Shown: piece after piece, positions 9,380 through 18,346 of the stretch
Layout: each line of letters begins with the position of its first letter
How positions within the stretch are numbered: position 1 is the first letter of the stretch
Made by a program: the position numbers and the translations under genes
Notes under the pieces: generated by a model
What the model saw: only the letters and a program-made list of their open reading frames with translations
What the model was told of the DNA's origin: nothing
Database searches by the model: none
Assembly (NCBI GenBank): GCA_000830255.1
Contig: JQIT01000007.1
Location: 1 to 64,000 of the forward strand
DNA length: 64,000 bases
Direction: 5' to 3'
From: Sulfuricurvum sp. PC08-66
GTDB lineage: Bacteria; Campylobacterota; Campylobacteria; Campylobacterales; Sulfurimonadaceae

Positions 9380-10319
9380 GTTGAGAGCTTTTTTCTAGCG
9401 CGATAAGCAACGTCTCGATGTCGTTGATAAGCGATGAGTCGTAGGTGCGTGAAGCATCGATGCCCTCTTCATGGTAGCTCGCACTCCAACGCTCCCACAC
9501 ATAAAAAAAGCTCTCAAAGAGGGTCTGCAACTCCATGGTACGTGCCAGAGGCGCATGACGCAAAAGTGCACCACCTAATTGAATAAAATAGCCACCCAAG
9601 GCATCGAAACTGCTATTGCTATCAAAAAAAGTACCGTAATTTTTGAGTGCCATACCTACGCTATCGATACGGGCGAAAAAAGCATCTGGATGCTGTGTGA
9701 GTTGTGTCGAAAAGACGCCAAGCATCTCTTCGCTGCTTTTGATAGATTCGAGTGATATTGGAGCTAACGTACTGTTTTCTTGGGAGGTTTTGGGGCGATT
9801 TTGACGTAGTTTGGTATCGAGAATCCGTACCAAACGTTTGAGTGCGTCGTTGTTGCGGATGAGCTCTTCGTTTTGACGCTCTAACTCGTTGCGGTACTGC
9901 TTCACAAGCTCTTCATTGTGTAGCGCCATTGCCACAGTGTAGAGTGCATCCATGAGATTTTTGGCATTGACAGGTTTGAGGATATATTTGTCCACGCCCG
10001 CATCGATAAGAGGCAGAAGATGATTCGCCTCATCGTGCGCAGAGATAATGATGACAGCTTGTTGGGGGCGGATGGTTTTTATCGCTTGTACCATTGCGAC
10101 GCCGTTCATGCGCGGCATGCTCAAATCAGTAATGACAATATCAAAATTTCCTGCTTGGTATTTATCGAGTCCCTCTTGCCCGTCAGCCGCAGTGACGACA
10201 TTTTTGAAGAGGTGGGTAAAAAGCTTGGTTGTTTCTGTGCGTAGATTGGGTTCATCTTCGACATAGAGAATCGAATAGGCTTTGGTGATGGATTGGAGTT
10301 CTTGTGGTGTGATGGTCAT
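9372..10319 (-). CDS. REC-domain response regulator with coiled-coil C-terminus (paralogue 2)
   Basis: Receiver domain at about 14-132 with acidic pair ED at 21-22, phospho-acceptor Asp65 in ITDLSMP and Lys115 in ILKP, then a coiled coil (about 140-175) and a helical C-terminal region of unknown role; 315 residues. It parallels the regulator at 6355-7236 from the N-terminal PQELQ segment through the linker. No output domain is recognisable, so it probably acts by protein contact. I start it at the ATG preceded by GGGGGAATAGC; an upstream ATG would add 11 residues. It leads the minus-strand cluster and diverges from dsbD. Confidence 0.85.
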   Translation of the reverse strand: MTITPQELQSITKAYSILYVEDEPNLRTETTKLFTHLFKNVVTAADGQEGLDKYQAGNFDIVITDLSMPRMNGVAMVQAIKTIRPQQAVIIISAHDEANHLLPLIDAGVDKYILKPVNAKNLMDALYTVAMALHNEELVKQYRNELERQNEELIRNNDALKRLVRILDTKLRQNRPKTSQENSTLAPISLESIKSSEEMLGVFSTQLTQHPDAFFARIDSVGMALKNYGTFFDSNSSFDALGGYFIQLGGALLRHAPLARTMELQTLFESFFYVWERWSASYHEEGIDASRTYDSSLINDIETLLIALEKSSQHG

Positions 10320-10409
10320 GCTATTCCCCCGAAAAGGTGAATATTGTAACACGAAATAGGGGTCAAAAAAGTGACATGGAGGATTAAGATTGATTATTTG
10401 ATAGCTTTG

Positions 10410-10415
10410 TATAAT
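10410..10415 (+). promoter_or_regulatory. -10 element for dsbD
   Basis: TATAAT 31 bases before the dsbD ATG in the divergent region between dsbD and the REC regulator; AAGGC follows as a modest ribosome site. No clear -35. Confidence 0.55.
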
Positions 10416-10445
10416 GCAACAATTTTTTCACAAGGCAAATGAGGG

Positions 10446-12200
10446 ATGAAAATAGCTAACTATATTGTTGCGTTACTCCTGCTTATGGGAGCACTGTTCG
10501 CACGCGGGGGAGATTTTTTGGAGGTGGAAGAGGCGTTTGTCCCTTCGGTCGTCTATGAAAAGGGTAGCGTTGTAGCCACCATTACGTTGGCAAAAGAGAT
10601 CTATCTCTATGCAGATAAAATTGCTTTGACGACTACGACCAAAGGTGTCAAACTCAACTATACACTCCCCAAAGCACAAGAGCATGAGGGTATCGATGGT
10701 ATGGAGTTGGTCTATTTCGATGCGTTGCGCATCGAGGCGGTCGTAGAGAGTAGTGCTCCACTCTCCTCTATCGATGTCGTATTGGCCTATCAGGGGTGTT
10801 CAGAAGCGGGACTGTGCTATCCCCCAGTCGAGCAGAAATTTACGCTCGCAGTAGGTGATGCTCCTATGGTCAAAACCGCTACGACGACAGCAGAACCTGT
10901 AGAGGCTGTCGATGAGTATCAAGCGATTTTTGACCAAGGTTTTTTGAGTGTCATTGCCCTCTTTTTTGGTTTCGGTGTCCTTTTGGCATTGACCCCTTGT
11001 GTCTTTCCTATGATTCCTATTTTGTCAAGCATCATTGTCAAACAGGGTGAAAATATCACCACCAAACGCGCCTTTATTTTGTCCTTGGTTTATGTACTTG
11101 CCATGGCGGTTGCCTATACGATTGCAGGGGTGTTGGCAGGACTTTTTGGGGCTAATCTTCAAGCGGCACTTCAAGCACCGTGGGTCATTATCACCTTTAG
11201 CTTGATCTTTGTGGCGTTGGCTTTCTCGATGTTCGGATTTTTCGAGCTACGCATGCCACAATTCATCCAAAACCGTGTCACCCAAACGAGCCAAAATTCC
11301 GAAGGAAAAGGCATCGTGGGTGTCGCTGTGATGGGCTTTTTGTCTGCACTTATTGTGGGACCTTGTGTCGCGGCTCCTATGGCAGGTGCGCTAATATTTA
11401 TTGGCAATACAGGTGATGCCTTTTTGGGCGGTGCGGCGCTTTTCGCGATGAGCTTGGGTATGGGGCTGCCCCTCTTGGCAGTGGGCGTGGGCGCAGGTAA
11501 ATTTATGCCCAAACCAGGTGGCTGGATGGAGAAGGTGACAGCGGCGTTTGGTGTCGTTATGTTAGGTGTGGCGATTTGGCTTTTGGACCGTATCGTCGAT
11601 GAGTCAGTGACGCTGATGCTCTACGCCTTTTTGCTCATCATCTCTTCGGTTTACATCGGTGCATTCAATGGCATCAGTGCATTGTCAGGTTGGGGACACT
11701 TCACCAAGGGCGCAGGTATTATTATCTTGGCGCTTGGGATTACCTATTTTGTGGGGGCATTGACAGGAGGCTCACTCTTTGACCCGTTGCGCAGTCTCAA
11801 ACCACAAGTGGCTCTTTCGAGTGCTCAAGCTACACCTAAAGGGGGATTGGTTTTCACGCATACGGTCGATAGCATCGAAGCGCTCGATGCCTTGATAGCG
11901 GCGAATAAGGGCAAGAAAATGATGCTCGATTTCACCGCCAAATGGTGTATCTCGTGCAAAGAGTTCGAGGAAATTACCTTCAGGGATTCAAACGTTATTG
12001 CGGCACTCGAGGGGACGATGTTGGTCAAGGTCGATGTCACCTCCACCACACCCCAAAACAGCGCACTTGCCAAAAAAATGCGCGTCGTAGGTCCACCTGC
12101 CATGCGCTTCATCGATGCCAACGGTCAAGAAGCTACAGCCCTGCGTATCAACGGCTTTACCCCTCCAGACGCCTTTTTGGAGCGTCTCAAAGGGTGGTGA
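10446..12200 (+). CDS. dsbD: Thiol:disulfide interchange protein DsbD
   Basis: Carries electrons from cytosolic thioredoxin across the inner membrane to periplasmic thiol proteins and cytochrome c maturation. All three parts are visible: signal peptide (about 1-20) and periplasmic alpha domain with a cysteine pair in the GCSEAGLCYPP segment; a membrane core of about eight helices (about 165-440) with cysteines in LTPCVFPM and GPCVAAP; and a C-terminal thioredoxin domain with Trp500-Cys501-Ile-Ser-Cys504. The 584 residues are full length. The convergent downstream gene encodes a periplasmic cytochrome c, a plausible client. The stop codons are separated by one base. Confidence 0.95.
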   Translation: MKIANYIVALLLLMGALFARGGDFLEVEEAFVPSVVYEKGSVVATITLAKEIYLYADKIALTTTTKGVKLNYTLPKAQEHEGIDGMELVYFDALRIEAVVESSAPLSSIDVVLAYQGCSEAGLCYPPVEQKFTLAVGDAPMVKTATTTAEPVEAVDEYQAIFDQGFLSVIALFFGFGVLLALTPCVFPMIPILSSIIVKQGENITTKRAFILSLVYVLAMAVAYTIAGVLAGLFGANLQAALQAPWVIITFSLIFVALAFSMFGFFELRMPQFIQNRVTQTSQNSEGKGIVGVAVMGFLSALIVGPCVAAPMAGALIFIGNTGDAFLGGAALFAMSLGMGLPLLAVGVGAGKFMPKPGGWMEKVTAAFGVVMLGVAIWLLDRIVDESVTLMLYAFLLIISSVYIGAFNGISALSGWGHFTKGAGIIILALGITYFVGALTGGSLFDPLRSLKPQVALSSAQATPKGGLVFTHTVDSIEALDALIAANKGKKMMLDFTAKWCISCKEFEEITFRDSNVIAALEGTMLVKVDVTSTTPQNSALAKKMRVVGPPAMRFIDANGQEATALRINGFTPPDAFLERLKGW

Positions 12201-12201
12201 T

Positions 12202-12570
12202 TTAGCTACCCCCGTCTCCCCACGTGGAGAACTCTGTCTCATAGCGCTCTTGGGATTCACGCACTTTGAAATGGCTCAAAAACTCTATTACCAGCTCCAC
12301 CTCTTGGCTCGAGAGTGCTTTGGCGAAGGGGGTCATTATCGAGGCTTGAGGGGTTTTGATACGGTCATTTTGGTAATCCAAAAGTTTGCTACGTAGCACC
12401 TTGACCTTTTGGTTTGCCAATTTTGGGAATTCATGAAGCCCTTGTGCTTGTAGACCATGACACGATTGACACCCCTTCTCGAAATAGATGCTCTCTCCCG
12501 CACTGTAACGGTCTGCATACGCCACACTGCCCAAAAGCAGGGTAAAAAAGAGTGTTTTAAGAGGCTTCAT
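12202..12570 (-). CDS. Small periplasmic class I cytochrome c
   Basis: A 122-residue protein with a signal peptide (about 1-20, ending AYA) and a single haem-binding CQSCH at residues 34-38; a Met in ASIMTPFA (about residue 78) is the likely sixth ligand. It resembles the cytochrome c-553 group that shuttles electrons in the periplasm of Campylobacterota. AAGGAG 5 bases before the ATG sets the start, rather than the TTG one codon upstream. The short tail after the haem domain is polar. It is convergent with dsbD and diverges from the pyrC-like gene. Confidence 0.87.
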   Translation of the reverse strand: MKPLKTLFFTLLLGSVAYADRYSAGESIYFEKGCQSCHGLQAQGLHEFPKLANQKVKVLRSKLLDYQNDRIKTPQASIMTPFAKALSSQEVELVIEFLSHFKVRESQERYETEFSTWGDGGS

Positions 12571-12608
12571 CAATACTCCTTGTCCCCTAGAATAGGGCGT
12601 CTTTGCGT

Positions 12609-12614
12609 TATAAT
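12609..12614 (+). promoter_or_regulatory. -10 element for the pyrC-like gene
   Basis: TATAAT about 45 bases before the pyrC-like ATG. A short CCCTA/TAGGG hairpin lies just upstream, in the divergent region shared with the cytochrome c gene. AAGGATACTTC precedes the ATG as a good ribosome site. Confidence 0.5.
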
Positions 12615-12658
12615 CATAACCAAATTCATCTTCTCAAAACCCCTCACAAGGATACTTC

Positions 12659-13816
12659 ATGCACACAGATACCATCACACTCTATGATGCCCAAGGTAAT
12701 CGCATCGAGCGATTGGGATTTGATGTGCGCAGTGCTTTTGAGATAGCGCCCCATCGACGCTATATCGGTGTACCGCGTTGGATAGATATGCATCTCTCGC
12801 CTGTCAATGGAAGGTTGAGCAAGCAAGCTTTAGAAGCGCTTGGGGTGCAAGCAACCCAAAACGGTATCGTTGCTATGGCACTTTGGCCTTTGGGAGAGAG
12901 TCCTATCGATACGCCTCAAGCATTAGAGAGTATCAAATCCTACATGCAAAGCCTCTCCACTATCACATTTTTGCCCATTGTGAGTGCGACCAAAGCCGAC
13001 GGAACGTTGAGCAATATCGCCACGCTTATCGACCAAGGCGCGGTGGGAGTGGCACTCTATTCAGATGCAGACTCCAATATTTTGCGCCGTGTCATGCAGT
13101 ACGCCAAGCTCAAAAATGTCCCGCTCTTTTGTACGCTTCGTGACAATATGCTCAATGCTCAAACGGCTATGCACGACGGCGCCATCAGTGCACAGTTGGG
13201 ATTGGTGGGCAATACCCCTTTGGCAGAGGTGGTGCAAGTGGCAAAAATTATCGAGATGACGCGCCATTTTGGGGTCACAACCGTCATACGAGGTATTAGC
13301 GTCGTCGATACACTTCACCGTATTGCCAAGGCAAAGGAGGAGGGCGTATCGGTCTATGCAGAGGTGGCGATACATCATCTCATTCGTGACGACCGTGCTT
13401 GTTTGGGATACAACACCTACGCCAAAATCGAGCCGCCTTTGCGCGATGAGATGAGTATGATTGCGATGCAAGTGGCACTCAAAATGGGCAAAATTGACTT
13501 TTTGACCGCGCAACATCAGCCGCTCTCTCCCCAAAACAAAGCGACCGCTTTTGCAGTAGCCAGCAATGGTACGGCAAACCTTGAAAATCTTTTTGGACTC
13601 TACTATACGACGCTTGTAGAGAGCGGCTTGGTGGGTATGGAGCAGCTCATGGGATTGCTTGTGGGCAATATGGCGACCCTTTTGCACCGCGAACTTCCTG
13701 TGATAAAAAGCCCTGACGATATGGTGCTCTTTGCGTGGGAGCCGATGCGACTACAAGATACGACTTCACTCTATTGTGGTACACAACTCTCACTCACACA
13801 GGTGGCACGCAAATGA
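12659..13816 (+). CDS. Dihydroorotase homologue lacking metal ligands (PyrC'/PyrX type)
   Basis: A 385-residue amidohydrolase-fold protein collinear with multifunctional-type dihydroorotase. Active enzymes need an HxH pair at the first strand; here the segment is IDMHLSP, so the second His is Ser. The C-terminal catalytic Asp, normally in an SDHAPH-like motif, falls at TAQHQPL, where no Asp exists. One histidine pair (AIHHL) survives. It is therefore probably the non-catalytic type that props up aspartate transcarbamoylase (PyrB) in several bacteria. PyrB is not in this window. Pyrimidine synthesis also has pyrD at 19.7 kb. The 3' end overlaps the phosphatase start by 4 bases. Confidence 0.82.
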   Translation: MHTDTITLYDAQGNRIERLGFDVRSAFEIAPHRRYIGVPRWIDMHLSPVNGRLSKQALEALGVQATQNGIVAMALWPLGESPIDTPQALESIKSYMQSLSTITFLPIVSATKADGTLSNIATLIDQGAVGVALYSDADSNILRRVMQYAKLKNVPLFCTLRDNMLNAQTAMHDGAISAQLGLVGNTPLAEVVQVAKIIEMTRHFGVTTVIRGISVVDTLHRIAKAKEEGVSVYAEVAIHHLIRDDRACLGYNTYAKIEPPLRDEMSMIAMQVALKMGKIDFLTAQHQPLSPQNKATAFAVASNGTANLENLFGLYYTTLVESGLVGMEQLMGLLVGNMATLLHRELPVIKSPDDMVLFAWEPMRLQDTTSLYCGTQLSLTQVARK

Positions 13817-14391
13817 AAAAATTTTTAAAAGCGTTAGGCTGGATAGTAGGAGTGCCGTTGATGTTGGTACTTATTCTTGCAGGGGGTGTGGAGCTCTATG
13901 TGCGCACCCAAGGCAATTTTCATGTGGTCGAAGAGGGGGTGCTCTATCGAAGTGCGCAACTACGCGATTATCAGCTGAAAAAACGTATCGAAGAGCATCA
14001 CATCGCCTCGATTATCAATCTACGAGGTCCGATGTCACACGACCCACGCTATGTCGATGAGGTGGCGTTGGCACAAGAACACAATATCACCCATATCGAT
14101 ATGCCCCTAAGTGCCTACGCCTATTATGATGTCAATGCTTCGATGAAGCTTTTGGAGCTTATGCGAAATGCGCCCAAACCGCTTCTCATACACTGTGAAG
14201 GGGGTGCGGATCGTAGCGCCTTGGCAGATGCTCTGTGGCGTTATACCCAAATGCATGAGAGTAAAACACAAGCGCAAGAGGCGTCGTATCGATGGGAGTG
14301 GGGCTATTTGCCGTACGGCAAATGGGAAGCCAAGGAGAATATGCGCAAAAGCTTTTTGGATTATGCGCAAGCACTCAAAAACGACGAGTGA
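13813..14391 (+). CDS. Membrane-anchored dual-specificity/tyrosine phosphatase-like protein
   Basis: A 193-residue protein with one N-terminal transmembrane helix (about 8-30) and a cysteine-phosphatase domain: Cys128-Glu-Gly-Gly-Ala-Asp-Arg134-Ser is the CX5R loop, with a preceding general-acid candidate in the DMPLSAYAYYD segment. The topology suggests the domain is periplasmic. Substrate is unknown; related bacterial proteins act on phosphotyrosine, inositol phosphates or lipid phosphates. ATGA overlap with the pyrC-like gene supports this start; longer frames begin inside that gene. It ends directly against the convergent yggS stop. Confidence 0.8.
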   Translation: MKKFLKALGWIVGVPLMLVLILAGGVELYVRTQGNFHVVEEGVLYRSAQLRDYQLKKRIEEHHIASIINLRGPMSHDPRYVDEVALAQEHNITHIDMPLSAYAYYDVNASMKLLELMRNAPKPLLIHCEGGADRSALADALWRYTQMHESKTQAQEASYRWEWGYLPYGKWEAKENMRKSFLDYAQALKNDE

Positions 14392-15060
14392 TTATTTGAA
14401 AAGTGCGCTACCTACGCGAACCATCGTACTGCCGCACGCAATAGCCAATTCAAAATCGCCGCTCATCCCCATCGAGAGTATCGATGCACCTTTGGGTAAG
14501 GCATCGAAGAGCTTTTTAGTCGTTTCGAAACTCTGTTGGACAATGGCTCTATCGTCGCTGTGCGCACCAATGGTCATAAGTCCATCGAGTGTGAGATGGG
14601 GGCAGGTAGCTTGGATGTGAGCGTAGGTCTCTAGCGTCGCATCGACAGTTACACCTGCTTTGCTCTCTTCATTGGCGGCATTGACTTGCAAAAGTGCTCG
14701 CCATTTTTTGCCCTTGGTAGCTAGACGTTTGTCGATGGCTTGGGCGTGTTCTAGGCTCTCGATGCCGTGCACCAAAAAGGGTTCGGCTTCGATGAGGTGG
14801 TTGATTTTGTTGGTTTGGAGTCGTCCGATGAAGTGCCACTCGATGGGCAAATCCGCTAATGTGTGGACTTTATCGAGGAGGTCTTGGACGCGGTTCTCAC
14901 CAAAGGCGCGTTGCCCTGCGCGGTAGAGTGCTTCGATAGCACTCGCGTCACTGTATTTGCTCGCTCCTACGATTTTGACGATGTGGTGACCGCTCACCCC
15001 TAGACGTGCCGCCTCTACACGCGCGATGAGGGCATCGAGGTTCGCACCGAAATTTACCAT
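14392..15060 (-). CDS. yggS: PLP homeostasis protein YggS/PLPBP
   Basis: A 222-residue alanine-racemase-fold protein binding pyridoxal phosphate without known enzymatic activity; it buffers PLP. The PLP lysine is in VGASKY (near residue 33), and GENRVQDLLDK and the C-terminal SMGMSGDF phosphate-binding motif are conserved. Its start overlaps the end of the rseP gene by 7 bases, so it is the last gene of the pgsA-rseP operon. Confidence 0.93.
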   Translation of the reverse strand: MVNFGANLDALIARVEAARLGVSGHHIVKIVGASKYSDASAIEALYRAGQRAFGENRVQDLLDKVHTLADLPIEWHFIGRLQTNKINHLIEAEPFLVHGIESLEHAQAIDKRLATKGKKWRALLQVNAANEESKAGVTVDATLETYAHIQATCPHLTLDGLMTIGAHSDDRAIVQQSFETTKKLFDALPKGASILSMGMSGDFELAIACGSTMVRVGSALFK

Positions 15061-16130
15061 GGTGTGCCTAGTCTATCGAGGAGACGATTGATGTCATTGT
15101 AGAGTCCCAATGCCATGAGCGAAAGTAGCAATACCCACCCTGCGATAGTGATATTGAGCATCACGTTGGGACTGGGTGCACGACGTGCGATGAGTTCATA
15201 GAGATTGAACATGATATGTCCACCGTCGAGTGCGGGGATGGGCAGGAGATTGAGCACACCCAAATTGACCGAAATCATCGCCGTGATGAAAAAGACGAAT
15301 AGAAAATTGCCTTGACTACTTGCCTGACTGGTGATATCGACAATCGAGATGACACCGCCTAGCTCTTTGGCGGGCACGATGCCTTCGATAAGTTTTTGCA
15401 ACCCCTCCAATATCATAAAGGCGGCATTGTAGGTCTGCACTCCCGCTAGTATGATACTGTCGATGACGCTATGGTCGACAAAAACAGTGTAATTGCCATC
15501 CATATGAATCCCAATCATCGGCTGTTGAATAGGCTCGTTGTACATCGAGGTGGTATCGGTGAGGCGCGGTGTGAGCGTAAATATCTGTACGCTCCCCTCA
15601 CGAAGTACATCGAGGGTGACACTGCTAGCAGAGGAGATAATAGCTTCACGCATTGTCGCAAAATCGCGAACTGCAATGCCATCGACCGTGACGATAATAT
15701 CGCCCTCTTGCAGTTGGGCTAGCATCGCAGGAGAGTCGGGGGTGACACTTTTGATTTTTGTACCCAAGGTCTCATGCCCTATGAAATTGAGCATCACAAA
15801 AAGCGCAAACGCCATGAGAAAATTGAACAAGGGTCCCGCCAACAAAATAGCGATACGTCGGTAGGGAGAGAGGCTGTTGTAGCTATCGGGTGCATAGACG
15901 CGTTTGGTAGGGTCGATATCATCTTGCCCCTTCATACGCACATAGCCACCCAAGGGAATAATCGCGAGGCTAAACTCTGTGGCACCCCATTTACGGGTCA
16001 AGATACGTTTGCCAAAGCCAATCGAGAAGACCTCGACATGCACCCCAAAGAAGCGTGCTGCCAAAAAATGCCCCAATTCATGGACAAAAATAAGTACCGA
16101 GAGAATAAAAAGGGCAAATAAAATACTCAC
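15054..16130 (-). CDS. rseP: Site-2 zinc metalloprotease RseP/MmpA
   Basis: Membrane-embedded protease that cuts transmembrane anchors of regulatory proteins and leftover signal peptides. His17-Glu18-Leu-Gly-His21 in the first helix supplies zinc ligands, a PDZ domain lies in the middle (about 110-200), and the C-terminal LDGGH motif gives the third ligand. The protein is 358 residues from a GTG start whose GTGA overlaps the pgsA stop; the longer frame back to 16211 lies wholly in pgsA and adds charged residues before the helix, so I reject it. Confidence 0.92.
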   Translation of the reverse strand: MSILFALFILSVLIFVHELGHFLAARFFGVHVEVFSIGFGKRILTRKWGATEFSLAIIPLGGYVRMKGQDDIDPTKRVYAPDSYNSLSPYRRIAILLAGPLFNFLMAFALFVMLNFIGHETLGTKIKSVTPDSPAMLAQLQEGDIIVTVDGIAVRDFATMREAIISSASSVTLDVLREGSVQIFTLTPRLTDTTSMYNEPIQQPMIGIHMDGNYTVFVDHSVIDSIILAGVQTYNAAFMILEGLQKLIEGIVPAKELGGVISIVDITSQASSQGNFLFVFFITAMISVNLGVLNLLPIPALDGGHIMFNLYELIARRAPSPNVMLNITIAGWVLLLSLMALGLYNDINRLLDRLGTPW

Positions 16131-16711
16131 GCAGTAGCCTTGAGCGCATTTTTGGCGTAGCCAGCGGTATATTCTAGCCCTGAATAGAGCGTAGCAGCTA
16201 CGGCTAACCACAAGAGTATCTCACCACCCCACCATCCCATGAGCAAAAAGCCTATGGCAAACATCTGAATGACGGTTTTGACCTTGCCACTCCATGAGGA
16301 GGCGACATCCAGACCCTGTTGCACTGCAACCGTGCGCAATCCTGAGATGAAAAGCTCGCGCACGACGATGATATAGATAGCCCAGACACTGGCTTGGTCG
16401 GTCATCATTAACCCAAAAAAGGCTGCAAACGTCAGCATCTTGTCGGCTAATGGATCCAATATTTTGCCCACAGGCGTGATTTGGTCAAGCTCACGTGCGA
16501 TATAGCCATCGAAAAAATCGGTGATACTAGCAACCGTGAAGATAAAAGCGGCGGTGAAACTCACCCAACTTACATGAAATCCTGCATCGGTAAAAAGCTC
16601 AGGTGTGAGCATCACATAGAGCATTAGCGGCGACATCAACACACGGCTAAAAGCCAATGCATTGGGCCAATTGAGGATAAGTTGCTTTTTACGCAAACGT
16701 CGTTCCGCCAT
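16127..16711 (-). CDS. pgsA: CDP-diacylglycerol-glycerol-3-phosphate 3-phosphatidyltransferase PgsA
   Basis: Makes phosphatidylglycerol phosphate, the committed step to phosphatidylglycerol, in the inner membrane. The CDP-alcohol phosphatidyltransferase signature is complete: DFFDGYIAR followed by GxxxDPLAD around residues 65-90. Length 194 and about five hydrophobic helices fit. The first codons overlap the end of the FabL-like reductase gene by 23 bases; there is no good ribosome site, so coupling is likely. Confidence 0.93.
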   Translation of the reverse strand: MAERRLRKKQLILNWPNALAFSRVLMSPLMLYVMLTPELFTDAGFHVSWVSFTAAFIFTVASITDFFDGYIARELDQITPVGKILDPLADKMLTFAAFFGLMMTDQASVWAIYIIVVRELFISGLRTVAVQQGLDVASSWSGKVKTVIQMFAIGFLLMGWWGGEILLWLAVAATLYSGLEYTAGYAKNALKATA

Positions 16712-17456
16712 CTACGATGAAGGTTTGACCTGTAATCCAGCTCGCTTTGTCGGTGCTCAAAAAGTAGCAAATACCTGCAAGGTCTTGCGCTTCGCCCATG
16801 CGGTCAAGAGGAGAGAGCTCGATAACGCCCGCTTTTATCTCTTCGTAATTGGGGAAGGCTTTGAGTGCATCGGTATCGATTGGACCGCCACTTACGGCAT
16901 TGACACGAATACCTTTGGGTCCCAAATCAGCAGCGGCGTATTTGACCATCGTCTCTACCGCGGCTTTGTTACTACCGTGACCTGCATAATTTTCAGTAAA
17001 GACCAAATTCCCTGTCGATGACAGAGAAATGATAGAGCCACCGCCCACTTTTTCCATACGTTTGGCGGCTTCTTGCGCACCAATGACGAAAGCTACAACC
17101 GTTGCTGTCCAGATGTTGGTCAGCCCCTTGGGTTTGAGACGCATAAAGGGAGCAAACCCTCCTACAACAGAGCGACCAGAGATGATGGCATTGGAGACAA
17201 AATAGTCGACGCGGTCAAAATCGGCATCGATAAGGGTAAATACCTCTTTGTACTCTTCAGGTTCCAAAATATTGAGCTTATAGGCGCGTGCTTTGATGCC
17301 GTATCGACTCTCTAAATCGGCACAAATATTTTTGGCTTCCTCTTCGTTGGAGTTGTAGGTGAGGGCTACATTGATACCGTTTTGGGCATATTCGTACGCG
17401 ATGGCTTTACCAATTCCGCGTGTGCCTCCTGAAATGACTAATACTTTATTACTCAT
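16689..17456 (-). CDS. SDR oxidoreductase, FabL-like enoyl-ACP reductase
   Basis: A 255-residue short-chain dehydrogenase. The N-terminal nucleotide motif is GGTRGIG (10-16), and the catalytic pair is Tyr157 and Lys164 with six residues between (Y-x6-K), the spacing of enoyl-ACP reductases rather than the Y-x3-K of ordinary SDRs. The segment resembles Bacillus FabL (enoyl-ACP reductase III). C. jejuni has the equivalent gene beside dapA. A reductase role in fatty acid synthesis is the best guess; other acyl or steroid-like substrates are possible. Tightly packed between dapA (2-base gap) and pgsA (overlap). Confidence 0.85.
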   Translation of the reverse strand: MSNKVLVISGGTRGIGKAIAYEYAQNGINVALTYNSNEEEAKNICADLESRYGIKARAYKLNILEPEEYKEVFTLIDADFDRVDYFVSNAIISGRSVVGGFAPFMRLKPKGLTNIWTATVVAFVIGAQEAAKRMEKVGGGSIISLSSTGNLVFTENYAGHGSNKAAVETMVKYAAADLGPKGIRVNAVSGGPIDTDALKAFPNYEEIKAGVIELSPLDRMGEAQDLAGICYFLSTDKASWITGQTFIVDGGTTFA

Positions 17457-17458
17457 GA

Positions 17459-18346
17459 TTACTCCTTGATTGTGTAGTGTTGCATTGCTTGGGTGAGCGT
17501 CTCAAAAGACTCTTTTGAGGGTAGCACGAGGGGTAGACGGTACTCTAGGCTAGGAATCAATCCTGCATGATGCATTGCCGCTTTGATAGGCACAGGGTTG
17601 CTTTCACAAAAGAGTGCTTTGTTGATAGAAAAGAGCGCATCGTTAATCGCTTTTGCCCCTGCGAAATCGCCTGTGAGGGCTTTGTGAACCAGTTGACTAA
17701 TTTGGTCCGGCAATAAATTACCCGTGACAGAGATAGTCCCTTTGGCGCCATTTGCCATGAGTGGGTAGTTGATAGCATCGTCTCCACAGATGACGATGAG
17801 CTCTGGACGGCGTGCCAAAAGCTCTACTGTACGCTCCATCGAACCTGTTGCCTCTTTGATAGCGACGATATTAGCCACATCGTCAAAGAGTCGAATGACC
17901 GTATCCGCGCTCATATCGACAGCTGTACGCCCTGGGACATTGTAGAGCATGACGGGGATACTAATAGCACTTGCGATGGCTTTGTAGTGTTGGTACAGAC
18001 CCTCTTGGCTGGGTTTGTTGTAGTAGGGTGTCACGGCCAAAACAGCGTCTGCCCCTGCATCTTGGGCAAACTGTGCCAAGCTTATTGCTTCAGCCGTGGA
18101 GTTACTGCCAGCACCAGCTAGCACCTTGGTGTTGGTACCTTTGCACACTGCTACAGCGGTCTCGATGCAGGCACGGTGCTCTTCGTGTGAAAGCGTAGCG
18201 CTCTCACCTGTCGTACCTACAGGTACTACGACATCGATACCGTGTGCGATTTGGCGGCGAATCAATCGTGCGTAGGTTTCGTGGTCTACTTTGCCATCAC
18301 GCACAGGGGTAATAAGTGCCGTCATGGCACCTACAAGCATACTCAT
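17459..18346 (-). CDS. dapA: 4-hydroxy-tetrahydrodipicolinate synthase DapA
   Basis: Condenses pyruvate with aspartate semialdehyde in lysine and diaminopimelate synthesis. The Schiff-base lysine is in the AIKEATGS motif (near 162), the GTTGES phosphate-loop motif is near 43-48 and the catalytic Tyr is in YNVPGRT. The 295-residue length is standard. AAGGAG sits before the ATG, which overlaps the M16 protease stop by four bases. Confidence 0.95.
   Translation of the reverse strand: MSMLVGAMTALITPVRDGKVDHETYARLIRRQIAHGIDVVVPVGTTGESATLSHEEHRACIETAVAVCKGTNTKVLAGAGSNSTAEAISLAQFAQDAGADAVLAVTPYYNKPSQEGLYQHYKAIASAISIPVMLYNVPGRTAVDMSADTVIRLFDDVANIVAIKEATGSMERTVELLARRPELIVICGDDAINYPLMANGAKGTISVTGNLLPDQISQLVHKALTGDFAGAKAINDALFSINKALFCESNPVPIKAAMHHAGLIPSLEYRLPLVLPSKESFETLTQAMQHYTIKE

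Noticed and set aside
8759-9406. 215-codon plus-strand frame inside the YyaL-type gene
   Set aside because: Antisense to a well-supported family protein with no family resemblance of its own.
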